Below are positions 8,662 to 18,067 of a DNA stretch of 64,000 nt, piece after piece. Made by a program: the position numbers and the translations under genes. The notes below the pieces were generated by a model. The model was given only the letters and a program-made list of their open reading frames with translations. It ran no database searches and was not told the origin of the DNA. The stretch comes from Pseudomonas putida (GTDB lineage: Bacteria; Pseudomonadota; Gammaproteobacteria; Pseudomonadales; Pseudomonadaceae). The first letter of the stretch is position 1. Every line of letters starts with the position of its first letter. Location of the stretch: NCBI GenBank assembly GCA_029953615.1, contig CP124529.1:5296494-5360493 (forward strand), written 5' to 3'.

Positions 8662-10447
8662 TCAAGCCTGAACCAGCGGGCCAGGGTTTTTCAGGTACTG
8701 CTCGCGGATGGCGCGGGCCGACCAGTAAGTCAGCGCAGCCACCAGTCCGGTCGGGTTGTAACCCAAGCCTTGCGGAAACGCCGAGGCGCCCGGGACGAAC
8801 ACGTTGTGCACGTCCCAACTTTGCAGGTAGCGGTTCAACGCACTGGTTTTCGGATCGGTGCCCATGATCGCGCCGCCGTTCAGGTGAGTGGTCTGGTAGC
8901 TGGCGGTGTTGAAGTGGTCCTTGACCTTCTTGCCCAGCACGGCAATGGTCTTGGGGTTCATCGCCAAGGCGATTTTGCTGAGCTTGTCGACCATGAACTG
9001 GTTCATCCTGATGTCGTTTTCCTGCCAGTCGAAGGTCATGCGCAGCAGCGGCTGGCCGTAGGCGTCGCGGTAGGTCGGGTCAAGGTCCAGGTAGTTGCCG
9101 CGGTAGGACTGGTGGGCACCATGGGCGTCCATCGACACCTGGTGGGTATAGTAATCTGCGGTGGCTTTCTTCCAGGCGCTGCCCCAGGCCGGTGTGCCGG
9201 GAGGGGTAGCGCCGCCGGCAATCGGCCGTGTGCCGGCCTGGTTCACCCACATGGGCGAGCCACCGACGAAGCCGTGCGGGCCATGATCGAAGTTGTCGGC
9301 GTTGAAATCATCGATGGCAATACCGTTGCCACCGGCGCCGATGAAGTTGTTGGTGTATGTGTCCTTGTCGAAGAACGCCTTGACCGTACCCATGTTCTGG
9401 TAGGCAAAGTTACGCCCCACCACGCCTTCGTTCTTGACTGGGTCGTACGGTTTGCCGATGCCCGACAGCAGCATCAGGCGCACGTTGTTGAACTGGAACG
9501 CCGCCAGGATCACCAGGTCCGCCGGCTGCTCCACTTCCCGCCCCTGGGCATCGATGTAGGTCACCCCGGTGGCCTTGCGCTTGCTGTCGTCCAGGTTCAC
9601 CCGCAGCACATGGGCGTTGGGCCGCAATTCGAAGTTCGGCACCTGGCGCAGCGCCGGCAGGATGTTCACGTTGGGCGAGGCCTTGGAGTACATGTAGCAC
9701 ACGTAGCCGCTGCAGAAACCGCAGAAGTTGCAAGGCCCCATCTGCGCCCCATACGGGTTGGTGTACGCGCCGGAGGTGTTGGCCGAGGGCAGGTTGTAAG
9801 GCTTGTAGCCCAGGCTGGCCGCCGCCTTTTCAAACAGCCTGGCCGACACCACGTTTTTCTGCGAGGGCAGCGGGAACGGGCTGGAACGGTCCGGCGCATA
9901 GGGGTTGCCGCCCTTCCCTTCGCCAACGACCTGGCCGTTGACAGTCCAGGCCTGGCCAGAAGTACCGAATACCTTTTACGGCAAAGTCGAAGTGCGGTTC
10001 CAGTTCTTCGTAGCTGACCCCGAAGTCCTGGATCGTCATGTCTTCAGGGATGAACTTGCGCCCGTAGCGTTCTTCGTAGTGGCTGCGCATGCGCAACTCC
10101 ATCGGGTCCACCCGGAAGTGCACGCCCGACCAGTGCAGCCCTGCGCCACCTACACCTTTACCCGGCAGGAAGGCACCGAGCTGGCGATTGGGCAGTGCCA
10201 CGTCGTTCATGCCGTGGCGGATGGTGACGGTTTCCTTCGACACGTCTACGAACAGCTTCTTGCGCACGCTGTAGGTCAGTTCGTCGATCACCTGCGGGTA
10301 GCTGCCTTCCGGGTAGGTGTCCTGCATAGGCCCTCGCTCCAGGGCCACCACTTGCAGCCCGGCCTCGGTCAGCTCCTTGGCCATGATCGCGCCGGCCCAG
10401 CCGAAGCCCACGATTACCGCGTCCACTTTCTTCATCACGCTCGCCAT
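8662..10447 (-). CDS. gluconate 2-dehydrogenase, FAD-binding large subunit (one apparent frameshift)
   Basis: GMC-type flavoprotein that oxidises D-gluconate to 2-ketogluconate in the periplasm. It has an N-terminal Rossmann motif (VIVGFGWAGAIMAKEL), a GKGVGGAGLHWSG segment, a Cys-rich stretch NFCGFCSGYVCY and the GMC C-terminal region with HLNGGAIMGTDP and YNPTGLVAALTYW. No signal peptide is visible, so export probably occurs together with the Tat-bearing small subunit. The frame shifts near 9974-9978; deleting one base, best the A at 9978, joins the halves to 594 residues. The break lies on the 500-bp error grid. It starts 3 bp after the small-subunit stop. Confidence 0.87.
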
Positions 10448-10450
10448 GCC

Positions 10451-11191
10451 TCAGGCCCTCTCGCCACGGATCGAAACAGCCGGAAACGGGTAAGGCTCGT
10501 TGCGCTCGACCCAATCCATGAAATCGGCGCGGGCGCCGGGGAAGCCGATCTGGGTCCAGCCGACCATGCCTTTGTTACCGCCATGGATCGGGTCACAGAA
10601 GAATCCTTCACGGGTGTTCTGCACCAGCAAGCTGAAGAACAGCTTGGCCGGCACGGTGTCGAAAACCAGCTCGCCAGCTTCGACCTTGCTGAGAACATGG
10701 TCCCGGGTAGCGCTATCTTGCGCAGCAAAAACTTGCCCGGAGTTGGCCTTGCACCAGCCGTCCACGGCGGCGATGCCCAGGCGGTAGATCTGTTGCGGGC
10801 TGAGTTGCAGCTGGTAACCCAGTTCGGGCGCGGCGTCGGCCTTGAACGGGCCTTGCATGTACCACTGCGCGCCGGTTGCATAAGGGGTGTTCATCTGCCG
10901 GTCGATGAATTCGGCAGCGCCGGCTTCAAGTGCGCCAGGGCCAAGCTCGTCGGCCGGGATAATGCGCGAGACGGCTGCCTGCACGAAGGCCCACTCCTCG
11001 GCAGTGAAGAAGGTCGGCTGGTAGTTGCCCGCTGGCGGCGTGGCCGGCACTTTCGGTTCATGTTGCGGGGCCGCAAGCAGCTGACCAGCGCCCACGCCAA
11101 GGCCAGTGCTGGCCACGGTTACCACAGGGATCAAGGTCAAGGTCTTGCGCAGAAAATCCCTGCGCGGGTTGTCTGGGGCATGCTCAGGCAT
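10451..11191 (-). CDS. gluconate 2-dehydrogenase, small (subunit 3) protein with Tat signal
   Basis: A 246-residue protein of the gluconate 2-dehydrogenase subunit 3 family and first gene of the three-gene dehydrogenase operon. The N-terminus has a twin-arginine signal (PRRDFLRKTLTLIPVV, ~8-23) followed by a hydrophobic run and an LLAAPQ cleavage-like site. Such subunits are thought to carry the flavoprotein through the Tat pathway and stabilise it. The following flavoprotein gene starts 3 bp after the stop, implying coupled translation. A PtxS palindrome lies 122 bp upstream. Confidence 0.88.
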   Translation of the reverse strand: MPEHAPDNPRRDFLRKTLTLIPVVTVASTGLGVGAGQLLAAPQHEPKVPATPPAGNYQPTFFTAEEWAFVQAAVSRIIPADELGPGALEAGAAEFIDRQMNTPYATGAQWYMQGPFKADAAPELGYQLQLSPQQIYRLGIAAVDGWCKANSGQVFAAQDSATRDHVLSKVEAGELVFDTVPAKLFFSLLVQNTREGFFCDPIHGGNKGMVGWTQIGFPGARADFMDWVERNEPYPFPAVSIRGERA

Positions 11192-11312
11192 TGCGAATCC
11201 TCATCGGCTGTATGCGGCCTTGAAAAGCGCCATCTGATTTTCAATACGGGGCAGTGGTCTTGATAGGCCATCAACAAAACAGCCGGATAATCTAGCGCGT
11301 TCAGAAATGTTT

Positions 11313-11326
11313 TGAAACCGGTTTCA
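11313..11326. promoter_or_regulatory. PtxS operator upstream of the gluconate dehydrogenase operon
   Basis: Third perfect TGAAACCGGTTTCA palindrome, 122 bp before the small-subunit start. It ties the periplasmic oxidation step to the same repressor as the kgu genes. Confidence 0.9.
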
Positions 11327-11643
11327 GACCTGAACTGGAAGGGCTGCCTGGACGTTGGGCCAGCCTGCGCCCTGGCGGTTGCATGGACATCCATGAGCGA
11401 GGCCCGCGCCCACAGGGCCGCGTTCACGCAAGTGTCATGATTGGGGAGGTACGACCCTGCCCCACTCCCCAACCTTGGGGGACACGGCGCCCAACGGCAA
11501 ACGCCTGCGAACACCCTTGCAAAAGAATTGGATCCCTTGCGCTGCAAGGGCTACAGCATGTTTTTTTCGGCTTGGCACGCCTATTGCCGATCTCCTGCCA
11601 GACGCCCCAAGTCCATGGGCCCGTTTGCAGGAGGAAATGACTC
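11327..11643. other. intergenic region upstream of the curlin-type operon
   Basis: No gene is visible. The stretch contains two inverted repeats: TTGGGGAG (11441-11448) with CTCCCCAA (11465-11472), and CCCTTGC (11534-11540) with GCAAGGG (11544-11550). A T-run follows at 11560-11567. The first could be an operator and the second an attenuator-like hairpin, but neither is assigned. A strong CAGGAGGAAATG ribosome site at 11628-11639 serves the next gene. Confidence 0.5.
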
Positions 11644-12972
11644 ATGCACCGACCGATACCTCACCCGCTGGCAATGGCGATTTTCGCCGGCATGCTCCAG
11701 CTCCCGGCGCAGGCTGCCTTGAATGCTGTCGACCCCGGCGCCTATGTCCCCGCCAACGGCAATTTCCCCGCTTGGTACCAGGACAGTCACGGTCGCACTC
11801 TCGATTTGTGCCTGACCAAGGCGGTCAGCTCGCGTGTCCCTGGCGCGCCCGGAGCACCATCGTACATGTGCACCCTGCTGCCCACCCCTGGCGTGTTCGA
11901 CGATACTCAACCCATCGCCTTCCCCGGCAACTTCCCCGATGAGGCGTTCTGGTTCACCGCCGACGCCACCATCGTCGATGCGGCGCGCGGTATCGACTTG
12001 GGCTATGGCACGGCGATAGAGGCCGCGTTCGGCTCTGGGGACCCTGTCGATGGCGATCAGGTCAGCTTCGCCCGGGTGCGTATCCGGGTCGATGTTCCCA
12101 CCGCCGGCACCTACGTGATTACCCACCCCTATGGCGTCGAAGTGTTCGACGTACCCGCCGGGGGGCGCCGGGCGATCAACATGACCCGTGATATCGGTAT
12201 TGGCGGTGCAGGCGACTTTACCGGCGCGCTCAAAGGCGACGTTGGGCCGTTCCTGCGCAGCGTCAACGGGCCCTACACCGAAGGCAGCGAGCGCTTCATC
12301 GGCGACCCGAACCTGGAAGAACGGGTGACCGGCAGCCCGTTCAACACCAACTATGTACGCATCGAAGGCCCCGGCGGCATCGACCTGCGCACCGAGCTGT
12401 TCGCGATCTCGGGCAAGCTTTCTACGGTGGCCTTGCCAACCCCGTTGATGCCGCAACGCAGTACCTACTCGCGGCATACCGAAAACGGCGACCTGCGCGC
12501 CCAGCAGGACATCTTCGTCATGGCCCCACCACCACCGGCCAGCGTCGCCCTGACCAGCCAGACCCCCAACCTGAACCTCACCGAGGCCAACGGCACGGGT
12601 GCCTGGTATGCCCAGTCGGTGCTCGACCCGGCTGCCGGAACGATCCTGACGCTCACCGCCGACAACAGTGTGGCGATTCCCACCAGCAGCCTGACCAGCG
12701 CCAACGTGCCACTGACCGACCTGGTCACCATCACCCAGGCCCGGTACCGCCTGTCTACCGGCGAGCTGACCCTGGTGGCCAGCACCAGCGACGAGACCAC
12801 GCCGCCGGTACTTACCGCGCACACCGGCAACGGCACGTTGATCGGCAACCTGAGCGGCAACGGCGCGGTGAAGACGCTGAACACCACCCTCTCGCCCATC
12901 CCGCCGGCCAAGGTGCAGGTCACCAGTGCCAATGGCGGTAGCGACACCGAAGACGTGGTGCTGGTGCCATGA
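11644..12972 (+). CDS. secreted protein of unknown function, paralogue of the next gene
   Basis: A 442-residue protein with a clear signal peptide (residues 1-25, ending LPAQAA). I do not recognise a named family. The body (26-~270) is related to the N-terminal ~290 residues of the next gene, with about half the positions alike by eye. Shared blocks include YMCTLLP, VPTAGTY, ITHPYGVE, GRRAIN and TRDIGIG, a Cys pair (LCLTKAVSSR and YMCTLLP) that could form a disulphide, and TGSPFNTNYVRIEGP. It begins an operon that continues with its paralogue and two curlin-like genes, so an extracellular, possibly fibre-related role is inferred. The start has an excellent AGGAGG site. Confidence 0.7.
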   Translation: MHRPIPHPLAMAIFAGMLQLPAQAALNAVDPGAYVPANGNFPAWYQDSHGRTLDLCLTKAVSSRVPGAPGAPSYMCTLLPTPGVFDDTQPIAFPGNFPDEAFWFTADATIVDAARGIDLGYGTAIEAAFGSGDPVDGDQVSFARVRIRVDVPTAGTYVITHPYGVEVFDVPAGGRRAINMTRDIGIGGAGDFTGALKGDVGPFLRSVNGPYTEGSERFIGDPNLEERVTGSPFNTNYVRIEGPGGIDLRTELFAISGKLSTVALPTPLMPQRSTYSRHTENGDLRAQQDIFVMAPPPPASVALTSQTPNLNLTEANGTGAWYAQSVLDPAAGTILTLTADNSVAIPTSSLTSANVPLTDLVTITQARYRLSTGELTLVASTSDETTPPVLTAHTGNGTLIGNLSGNGAVKTLNTTLSPIPPAKVQVTSANGGSDTEDVVLVP

Positions 12973-13004
12973 ACAGACAAAGGCTCAGCCTTCAAGGAGG
13001 CAGC

Positions 13005-15242
13005 ATGAATACTTGGTCGCGCCGTGCGCTGTTGGCCGCCGGATTCTCCCTTACCGTTACCAGCGCAGCCTTTGCCGCGCTGTCTGATGTCGACCCGGGG
13101 CCCTACACCTTCGCCACCGGTGGCTACCCGATGTGGTACAAGGACAGCCTCGACCAGTCCCTGGAGCTGTGCCAGTCACGTGCCGTCAGTTCGCGGGCCG
13201 CAGGCGCCCCCGGCACACCAGCCTACATGTGCACCCTGCTACCCGAACCGGGTATCTACGACGACACCCTGCCGCTGGTATTTCCCGACAACTGGCCACC
13301 GGAAATGTTCTGGTTCCTGGCCGAAACCTCCATCCCGGCCGTGGGTAACAGTGGCTACGAACTGGAAGTCTACGTCGCTGGCGTGGAAGCAGCCTTTGCT
13401 GCCGAAAACCCGGTGGATGGGGACCAACAGAGCTTCGCACGCATCCGTATCCGCGTGTCGGTGCCCACTGCCGGCACCTACACCATCACCCACCCCTATG
13501 GCGTAGAGACGGTCAACGTCACTACGCCAGGCCGACGGGCAATCAACATTACCCGCGACATCGGCATCGGCGCGCCAGGCAACTTCCGCGGAGCGCTGGC
13601 GGGGGCAATCGGCCCTTGGCTGAAAGGGGTTGGCGGGCCCTATACCGAGGTCAACCCCGATACGGGTGCCGCCGAAACCTACATCGGCGACCCCAATATC
13701 ACCGAAGCGGTGACCGGAAGCCCCTTCAGTACCAACTTCGTGCGCATCGAAGGCCCCGCTGGCACCATCCAGACCAACGCCTTCACTGTCTCGGGCAAGG
13801 TGCTGGACCCACGCGCACAAACACCGGTCACCCTGGAACGCGCCACCTATTCGCGCAACGCCAGCGGCACCCGCACGGAAGTGTTCGCCAAGGCGCCCAG
13901 CGCAGCCAGCCTGTGCATGCGCAATGGCATTGCCCTGGTCGGCGCCCCGCCTTCGCCGTGCCAGTTCACCCTCACCGCCGACAACAACGGGCTGTTCTTC
14001 CACCAGCAGTTCGGCCAGGACGCACCGCCCGCAGTGGTGGTGGTCACCGCCAGCAACAGTGCCGGCGGTACCCAGCCGACCGCGCTGTCGAGCAAGCTCA
14101 CCGACGTAGTCAAGGTCAGCACGGCACGTTACGACTGGGCCAACAAGCGCCTGCTGATCGAGGCCAGTTCCAGTGATGAAGTGGCGATCCCCGATTTGCT
14201 CGCCCAGGGCTACGGTCGCCTGTCCAAGGCAGGCACGCTGCAGAGCCTGACCGTCAACGACGTGCCGCAGCCACCGGCCACCATCACGGTCAAGTCGGCA
14301 CGTGGCGGCAGCGATGTCGAACCGGTGGTGGTGGTCGGCAACGCGCCGGTCGAGGCAGCCAACCAGCCACCACTGGCCCAGGCCGATATCGGCAGCACCA
14401 GCGTCGGCATCCCGATCACCCTCAACCTTCTGCAGAACGACAGCGACCCGGACGGCAACGTGCCGCTGACCATCAGCGACCTGACCCAGCCCGGTACCGG
14501 CCTTGGCGGCGTTGTGATGAACGGCACCACCTCGGTCACCTACACCCCGCCAGCCGGGGCCACGCAACCCGTGGTGGCCACCTTCAGCTACCGGGCGGTG
14601 GACGCCAAGGGCCTGAAGTCGGAACCGGCTACTGTCACCATCAACGTAGCGCCCAACCGGGCACCAACCGCCAATCCGGAAACCGTCACCACCCTGGGCG
14701 TGCCATTGACCATCAACGTGCTGGCCAACGACACCGATCCGGAAGGCAACGTGCCGCTGACTGTTCCCGCTACCTCCCTCACCCAGCCGGCTACCGGTCG
14801 GGGCACAGTCAGCACCGACGGCACCACGGTGACCTACACCCCTCCGGCCACGGTGACCACCGCCTTCACCACCACCTTCACCTACCAGGCTCGTGACTCG
14901 CTGGGGGCACTGTCCAACCCCGGCACCGTCACCGTCAACGTGTCGCCACGGCCCGCCGCCGAAACCTTCGCGGTCACGGCGGCCACGGTCACGGCACGCT
15001 CCAACAACCGTTACAACTGGGACCTCAGCGGTACCTCGTCGGTCACCACCGGCAACACCGTCACCGTGCGGGTTACCACCACTACCGGCGTGCAGACCCT
15101 TGGCACCGCCACGGTAGCGCTGACCGGCCGCTGGCGCCTGGCGGTGAGCAATAGCACCACGATCGTCCCGACTGCGGCACCGACGGCAACGATCACCACC
15201 AGCCAGGGCACCACACGCACCGTCAACGTAACCGTGCAGTAA
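13005..15242 (+). CDS. large secreted protein with two cadherin/Ig-like repeats, paralogue of the preceding gene
   Basis: A 745-residue secreted protein. Residues 1-24 are a signal peptide (RRALLAAGF ... AAFA). Residues ~25-310 match the preceding gene, with the same Cys pair. Residues ~452-545 and ~550-645 are two tandem beta-sandwich repeats, each with an NDxDPxGNVPLT segment of the bacterial cadherin-like/Ig type that often binds calcium. The Thr-rich C-terminal ~100 residues have no recognisable match. The ATG at 13005 is chosen over one at 12969 because AAGGAGG lies 5 bp upstream and the signal peptide starts there. The gap to the preceding gene is 32 bp, and csgB-like follows after 15 bp. 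Confidence 0.7.
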   Translation: MNTWSRRALLAAGFSLTVTSAAFAALSDVDPGPYTFATGGYPMWYKDSLDQSLELCQSRAVSSRAAGAPGTPAYMCTLLPEPGIYDDTLPLVFPDNWPPEMFWFLAETSIPAVGNSGYELEVYVAGVEAAFAAENPVDGDQQSFARIRIRVSVPTAGTYTITHPYGVETVNVTTPGRRAINITRDIGIGAPGNFRGALAGAIGPWLKGVGGPYTEVNPDTGAAETYIGDPNITEAVTGSPFSTNFVRIEGPAGTIQTNAFTVSGKVLDPRAQTPVTLERATYSRNASGTRTEVFAKAPSAASLCMRNGIALVGAPPSPCQFTLTADNNGLFFHQQFGQDAPPAVVVVTASNSAGGTQPTALSSKLTDVVKVSTARYDWANKRLLIEASSSDEVAIPDLLAQGYGRLSKAGTLQSLTVNDVPQPPATITVKSARGGSDVEPVVVVGNAPVEAANQPPLAQADIGSTSVGIPITLNLLQNDSDPDGNVPLTISDLTQPGTGLGGVVMNGTTSVTYTPPAGATQPVVATFSYRAVDAKGLKSEPATVTINVAPNRAPTANPETVTTLGVPLTINVLANDTDPEGNVPLTVPATSLTQPATGRGTVSTDGTTVTYTPPATVTTAFTTTFTYQARDSLGALSNPGTVTVNVSPRPAAETFAVTAATVTARSNNRYNWDLSGTSSVTTGNTVTVRVTTTTGVQTLGTATVALTGRWRLAVSNSTTIVPTAAPTATITTSQGTTRTVNVTVQ

Positions 15243-15257
15243 AGGCCGGAGGGTGCA

Positions 15258-15731
15258 ATGAAACGCCTGTACCCCCTGCTGCTCGGCCTGGCCCTGGCGG
15301 GCCAGGCCTGCTGGGCCGAGGACCTGCTGGACAATGCCGACCTCGCGCCCGGCAACGACCTCGGCGACCCGGTGATCATTCGCCTGCTGCCGGCCGGCGC
15401 CGGCCAGGCTGCGGTGATCGGGCAGCAAGGCACGGGCAACCGCGCCGTCCTCGACCAGAACGGCCAGGCCCTGCTGGGCCGCATCGTCCAGGCCGGTGGC
15501 GCGCAGGAAGCGTACATCTTGCAGGAGGGCAGTGACCTGATGGCCATCATCAGCCAACAGGGAAATGGCAACAGCGCGTCGATCCGCCAAAGCGGCAGCA
15601 GCAATAGCGCGGCCATCGAGCAGATCGGCAACGACAACAGCGCCAGCATCGTGCAGTCCGGCACGGGCCTCAACAGCTCCGTGACTCAGGCCGGCAACGG
15701 TCAGCACGTTCAGATCACCCAATACCGATAG
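15258..15731 (+). CDS. csgB: curlin-repeat protein, CsgB-like (minor subunit candidate)
   Basis: A 157-residue protein with a signal peptide (1-20, ending AGQACWA). At least four imperfect curlin repeats (~45-155) show the pattern I-x-Q-x-G-x-x-N-x-A-x-I-x-Q, for example NGNSASIRQSGSSNSAAIEQ. Length, repeat number and position before a longer curlin gene fit the nucleator CsgB. The final repeat ends ITQYR, close to the C-terminus. CsgB nucleates amyloid fibres on the outer membrane in enterobacteria; that role is inferred here. The gap to the next gene is 15 bp. Confidence 0.82.
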   Translation: MKRLYPLLLGLALAGQACWAEDLLDNADLAPGNDLGDPVIIRLLPAGAGQAAVIGQQGTGNRAVLDQNGQALLGRIVQAGGAQEAYILQEGSDLMAIISQQGNGNSASIRQSGSSNSAAIEQIGNDNSASIVQSGTGLNSSVTQAGNGQHVQITQYR

Positions 15732-15746
15732 ACCTGGAGGCACCCC

Positions 15747-17192
15747 ATGTACAAGCTCGCTCCGTTAAGTGCCGCTATCGTCCTGGCCCTTGCAGGTCAG
15801 GCCATGGCTGCTGACAGCACCTCGTCCCAGACCCAGGACGGCAAGGAAAACATCGCCGAAGTCAGCCAGACCCTGGCGCCATACGCCTCGGCCACCCAGG
15901 CCCAGACCGGCAAGGGCCACAACCACATGGCGGTGCAGGCCGAGAGCACCAGCGATATCCGGCAGAGCGCCACCGGCCAGTACAACGCCGGCTACGCCGA
16001 GCAACTGTTCGAGAACGGCAGCCAGATCACCCAACACGCCGGCGGCAGCTACAACGATGCCTTTGCCAGCCAGTCGCTGGGCCTGGGCAATCAATCGCTG
16101 CAAACCCAGCAAGGCGCCGAGAACACCTCGACCGTGTGGCAGGACAGCCAGGAGGGCAGCAAGGCCACCACCTGGCAATCCGGCCAGCGCAACGAAGCCT
16201 TCATCGAGCAGACCTTCGGCGGCAGCAACAACCGCAGCAACATCAACCAGACCGGCCAGGACAATTATGCCGCCGCCGAGCACCTGAACCATATTGATGG
16301 CGATATCCAGGTCTACCAGGATGGCCAGGGCAACTGGGCGTATGGTGACCAGCGTGACGGTAACGGCGGCACCATCGGCATTGGCCAGTACGGTGGCGGC
16401 AACTCGGTGGAAGTGTGGCAGGACACCCAGACCGGCAGCCAGGCAGCCGTGACCCAGTCCGGGCAGATGAACGAAGGCTATATCGACCAGAGTTTCGGCA
16501 TGAACAACAAGGTCAGCCTGTCGCAACAGGGCACGGCCAACGCCAGCTGGTCGGACCAGTTCGAGACCAACCACTCGACCACCACCATCACCCAGACCGG
16601 TAGCAACAACCTGCATTTCACCTACCAGAACGGTGAAAACCTCAACCTGACCATCAACACCAAGGGCAATGGCAACAATATCACCGCCAGCAACTGGAAA
16701 GGCGCCAAGATGGGCGGACAGTTCGGCACCAACCAGAACGCCACCATCAACCAGAACGGCAATGGCAACGGCGTCAACCTGACCCAGAACGGTGACAACC
16801 AGTTGGCCACGCTGACCCAGAAAGGCACCGGCAACCAGATGCAGACAAAACAGGCCGACATGAACAACGAGCTGTACTTCGAGCAGAACGGTACCGACAA
16901 CATTCTGGTCGCCGACCAGCGTGGTACCGACAACTATGCCTACGGCAACAGCCAGGGCAACGGCAACGCCATCACCCTGGACCAATCCGGCTACAGCAAC
17001 CAGAGCTACACCAACCAGCTGTACGGTGGCGGCAACGAAGCCACCATCAAGCAGGCTGACAGCATGAACATCGCCTACGTGACCCAGGGCGGCCAGGGCA
17101 ACCAGGCGTACGTCGACCAAAGTGGTACCAACCAAACCGCCACCATCAGCCAGCTCGGCAGCGCGAACCTGGCCACGGTGACTCAGCAGTAG
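15747..17192 (+). CDS. csgA: long curlin-repeat protein, CsgA-like (major fibre subunit candidate)
   Basis: A 481-residue secreted protein with a signal peptide (1-21, ending GQAMA). Nearly the whole mature part is Gln/Asn/Gly-rich curlin-like repeats, such as NQNGNGNGVNLTQNGDNQLA and later units. It is roughly three times the length of enterobacterial CsgA, with around twenty repeat units. It is the last gene of the operon and is followed at once by a rho-independent terminator. No csgE, csgF or csgG gene lies next to it, so the export pore must come from elsewhere. The amyloid role is inferred from repeats and context. Confidence 0.83.
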   Translation: MYKLAPLSAAIVLALAGQAMAADSTSSQTQDGKENIAEVSQTLAPYASATQAQTGKGHNHMAVQAESTSDIRQSATGQYNAGYAEQLFENGSQITQHAGGSYNDAFASQSLGLGNQSLQTQQGAENTSTVWQDSQEGSKATTWQSGQRNEAFIEQTFGGSNNRSNINQTGQDNYAAAEHLNHIDGDIQVYQDGQGNWAYGDQRDGNGGTIGIGQYGGGNSVEVWQDTQTGSQAAVTQSGQMNEGYIDQSFGMNNKVSLSQQGTANASWSDQFETNHSTTTITQTGSNNLHFTYQNGENLNLTINTKGNGNNITASNWKGAKMGGQFGTNQNATINQNGNGNGVNLTQNGDNQLATLTQKGTGNQMQTKQADMNNELYFEQNGTDNILVADQRGTDNYAYGNSQGNGNAITLDQSGYSNQSYTNQLYGGGNEATIKQADSMNIAYVTQGGQGNQAYVDQSGTNQTATISQLGSANLATVTQQ

Positions 17193-17205
17193 ATCGCTCC
17201 CCCCT

Positions 17206-17249
17206 TGAACCGCGGTGCTCCTCTCCCTGGTGCCGCGGTTCCTTTTTAT
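17206..17249 (+). terminator. rho-independent terminator after the curlin operon
   Basis: Perfect 9-bp arms GAACCGCGG (17207-17215) and CCGCGGTTC (17233-17241) are followed by CCTTTTTATT, 14 bp after the csgA-like stop. Confidence 0.85.
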
Positions 17250-17281
17250 TCCCGTCACAACTCCTTTTTCTTGCCGACCGG

Positions 17282-17362
17282 TTCGCGGGCACGCCCGCTC
17301 CCACAGGTACTACACAGGCCTGAAGGCAGCGCGGTCGAGGTGGGAGCGGGCATGCCCGCGAA
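17282..17362. repeat. REP palindrome pair
   Basis: Inverted REP cores (TTCGCGGGCACGCCCGCTCC ... GGGAGCGGGCATGCCCGCGAA) lie in the gap before alkB, of the same type as at 1852 and 7290. Confidence 0.8.
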
Positions 17363-17419
17363 TAGGCCTGGCCTGCCAAGCGCATTACAATGGTCTACAC
17401 CCCAACCGATGCCTGACCC

Positions 17420-18067
17420 ATGATCCAGTCCGACCTTGACCTGTTCGGCGCCCAGCCGCAACGCCTGGCCAGCCACACCGTGCTGCTGCCAGGCTTTGCC
17501 CTGGTCGAAATCGAGGCATTGCTCGACGCCCTGCGCCCGGTACTACGCGCCGCGCCGTTCCGGCACATGCGCACGCCGGGTGGCCTGCGCATGGCAGTCG
17601 GCCTGACCAACTGTGGCACGCTGGGTTGGGTCAGTGATGAACACGGCTACCGCTACAGCCCCTGCGACCCACTCAGCGGCAAACCCTGGCCCGCCCTGCC
17701 CCCGGTGTTGCTTGACCTGGCAGCCCGCGCTGCGGCCATGGCCGGGTTCGACGGTTTTGTGCCGGATGCCTGCCTGGTGAACCACTACCTCCCGGGCACC
17801 CGCCTGAGCCTGCACCAGGACCGCGACGAGCAGGACTTCGGCCAGCCCATCGTGTCGGTGTCGCTGGGCCTGCCGGCGGTGTTCCTGTTCGGTGGCCTGC
17901 AGCGCGCCGACAAGACCCGGCGCATCCCGCTGAGCCATGGCGATGTGCTGGTCTGGGGCGGCGAAGACCGCTTGCGCTTTCACGGCGTGTTGCCGATCAA
18001 GCCCGGCGTGCATCCGCGCCTGGGTGAACGGCGGATCAACCTGACCTTGCGCAGGGCTGGTGGCTGA
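17420..18067 (+). CDS. alkB: AlkB, DNA oxidative demethylase
   Basis: A 215-residue 2-oxoglutarate/Fe(II) dioxygenase that removes methyl groups from 1-methyladenine and 3-methylcytosine in DNA. The iron ligands are visible as HQDRDE (His and Asp, ~130-135) and FHGVLP (distal His, ~190). The 2-oxoglutarate-binding Arg is in RINLTLR near the C-terminus. The substrate lid region GLTNCGTLGW is at ~65, and the length matches E. coli AlkB (216). It is not next to ada here; an alkA gene lies 2 kb away on the other strand. Confidence 0.93.
   Translation: MIQSDLDLFGAQPQRLASHTVLLPGFALVEIEALLDALRPVLRAAPFRHMRTPGGLRMAVGLTNCGTLGWVSDEHGYRYSPCDPLSGKPWPALPPVLLDLAARAAAMAGFDGFVPDACLVNHYLPGTRLSLHQDRDEQDFGQPIVSVSLGLPAVFLFGGLQRADKTRRIPLSHGDVLVWGGEDRLRFHGVLPIKPGVHPRLGERRINLTLRRAGG

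Noticed and set aside
7404..10447. Loss of gluconate dehydrogenase by two frameshifts
   Set aside because: Each break is one added base on the 500-bp grid and all haem, FAD and GMC motifs are intact. An assembly error is the simpler explanation.
13239..15743. 834-codon open frame on the minus strand across the curlin operon
   Set aside because: Antisense shadow of four well-supported genes with signal peptides and ribosome sites on the plus strand.
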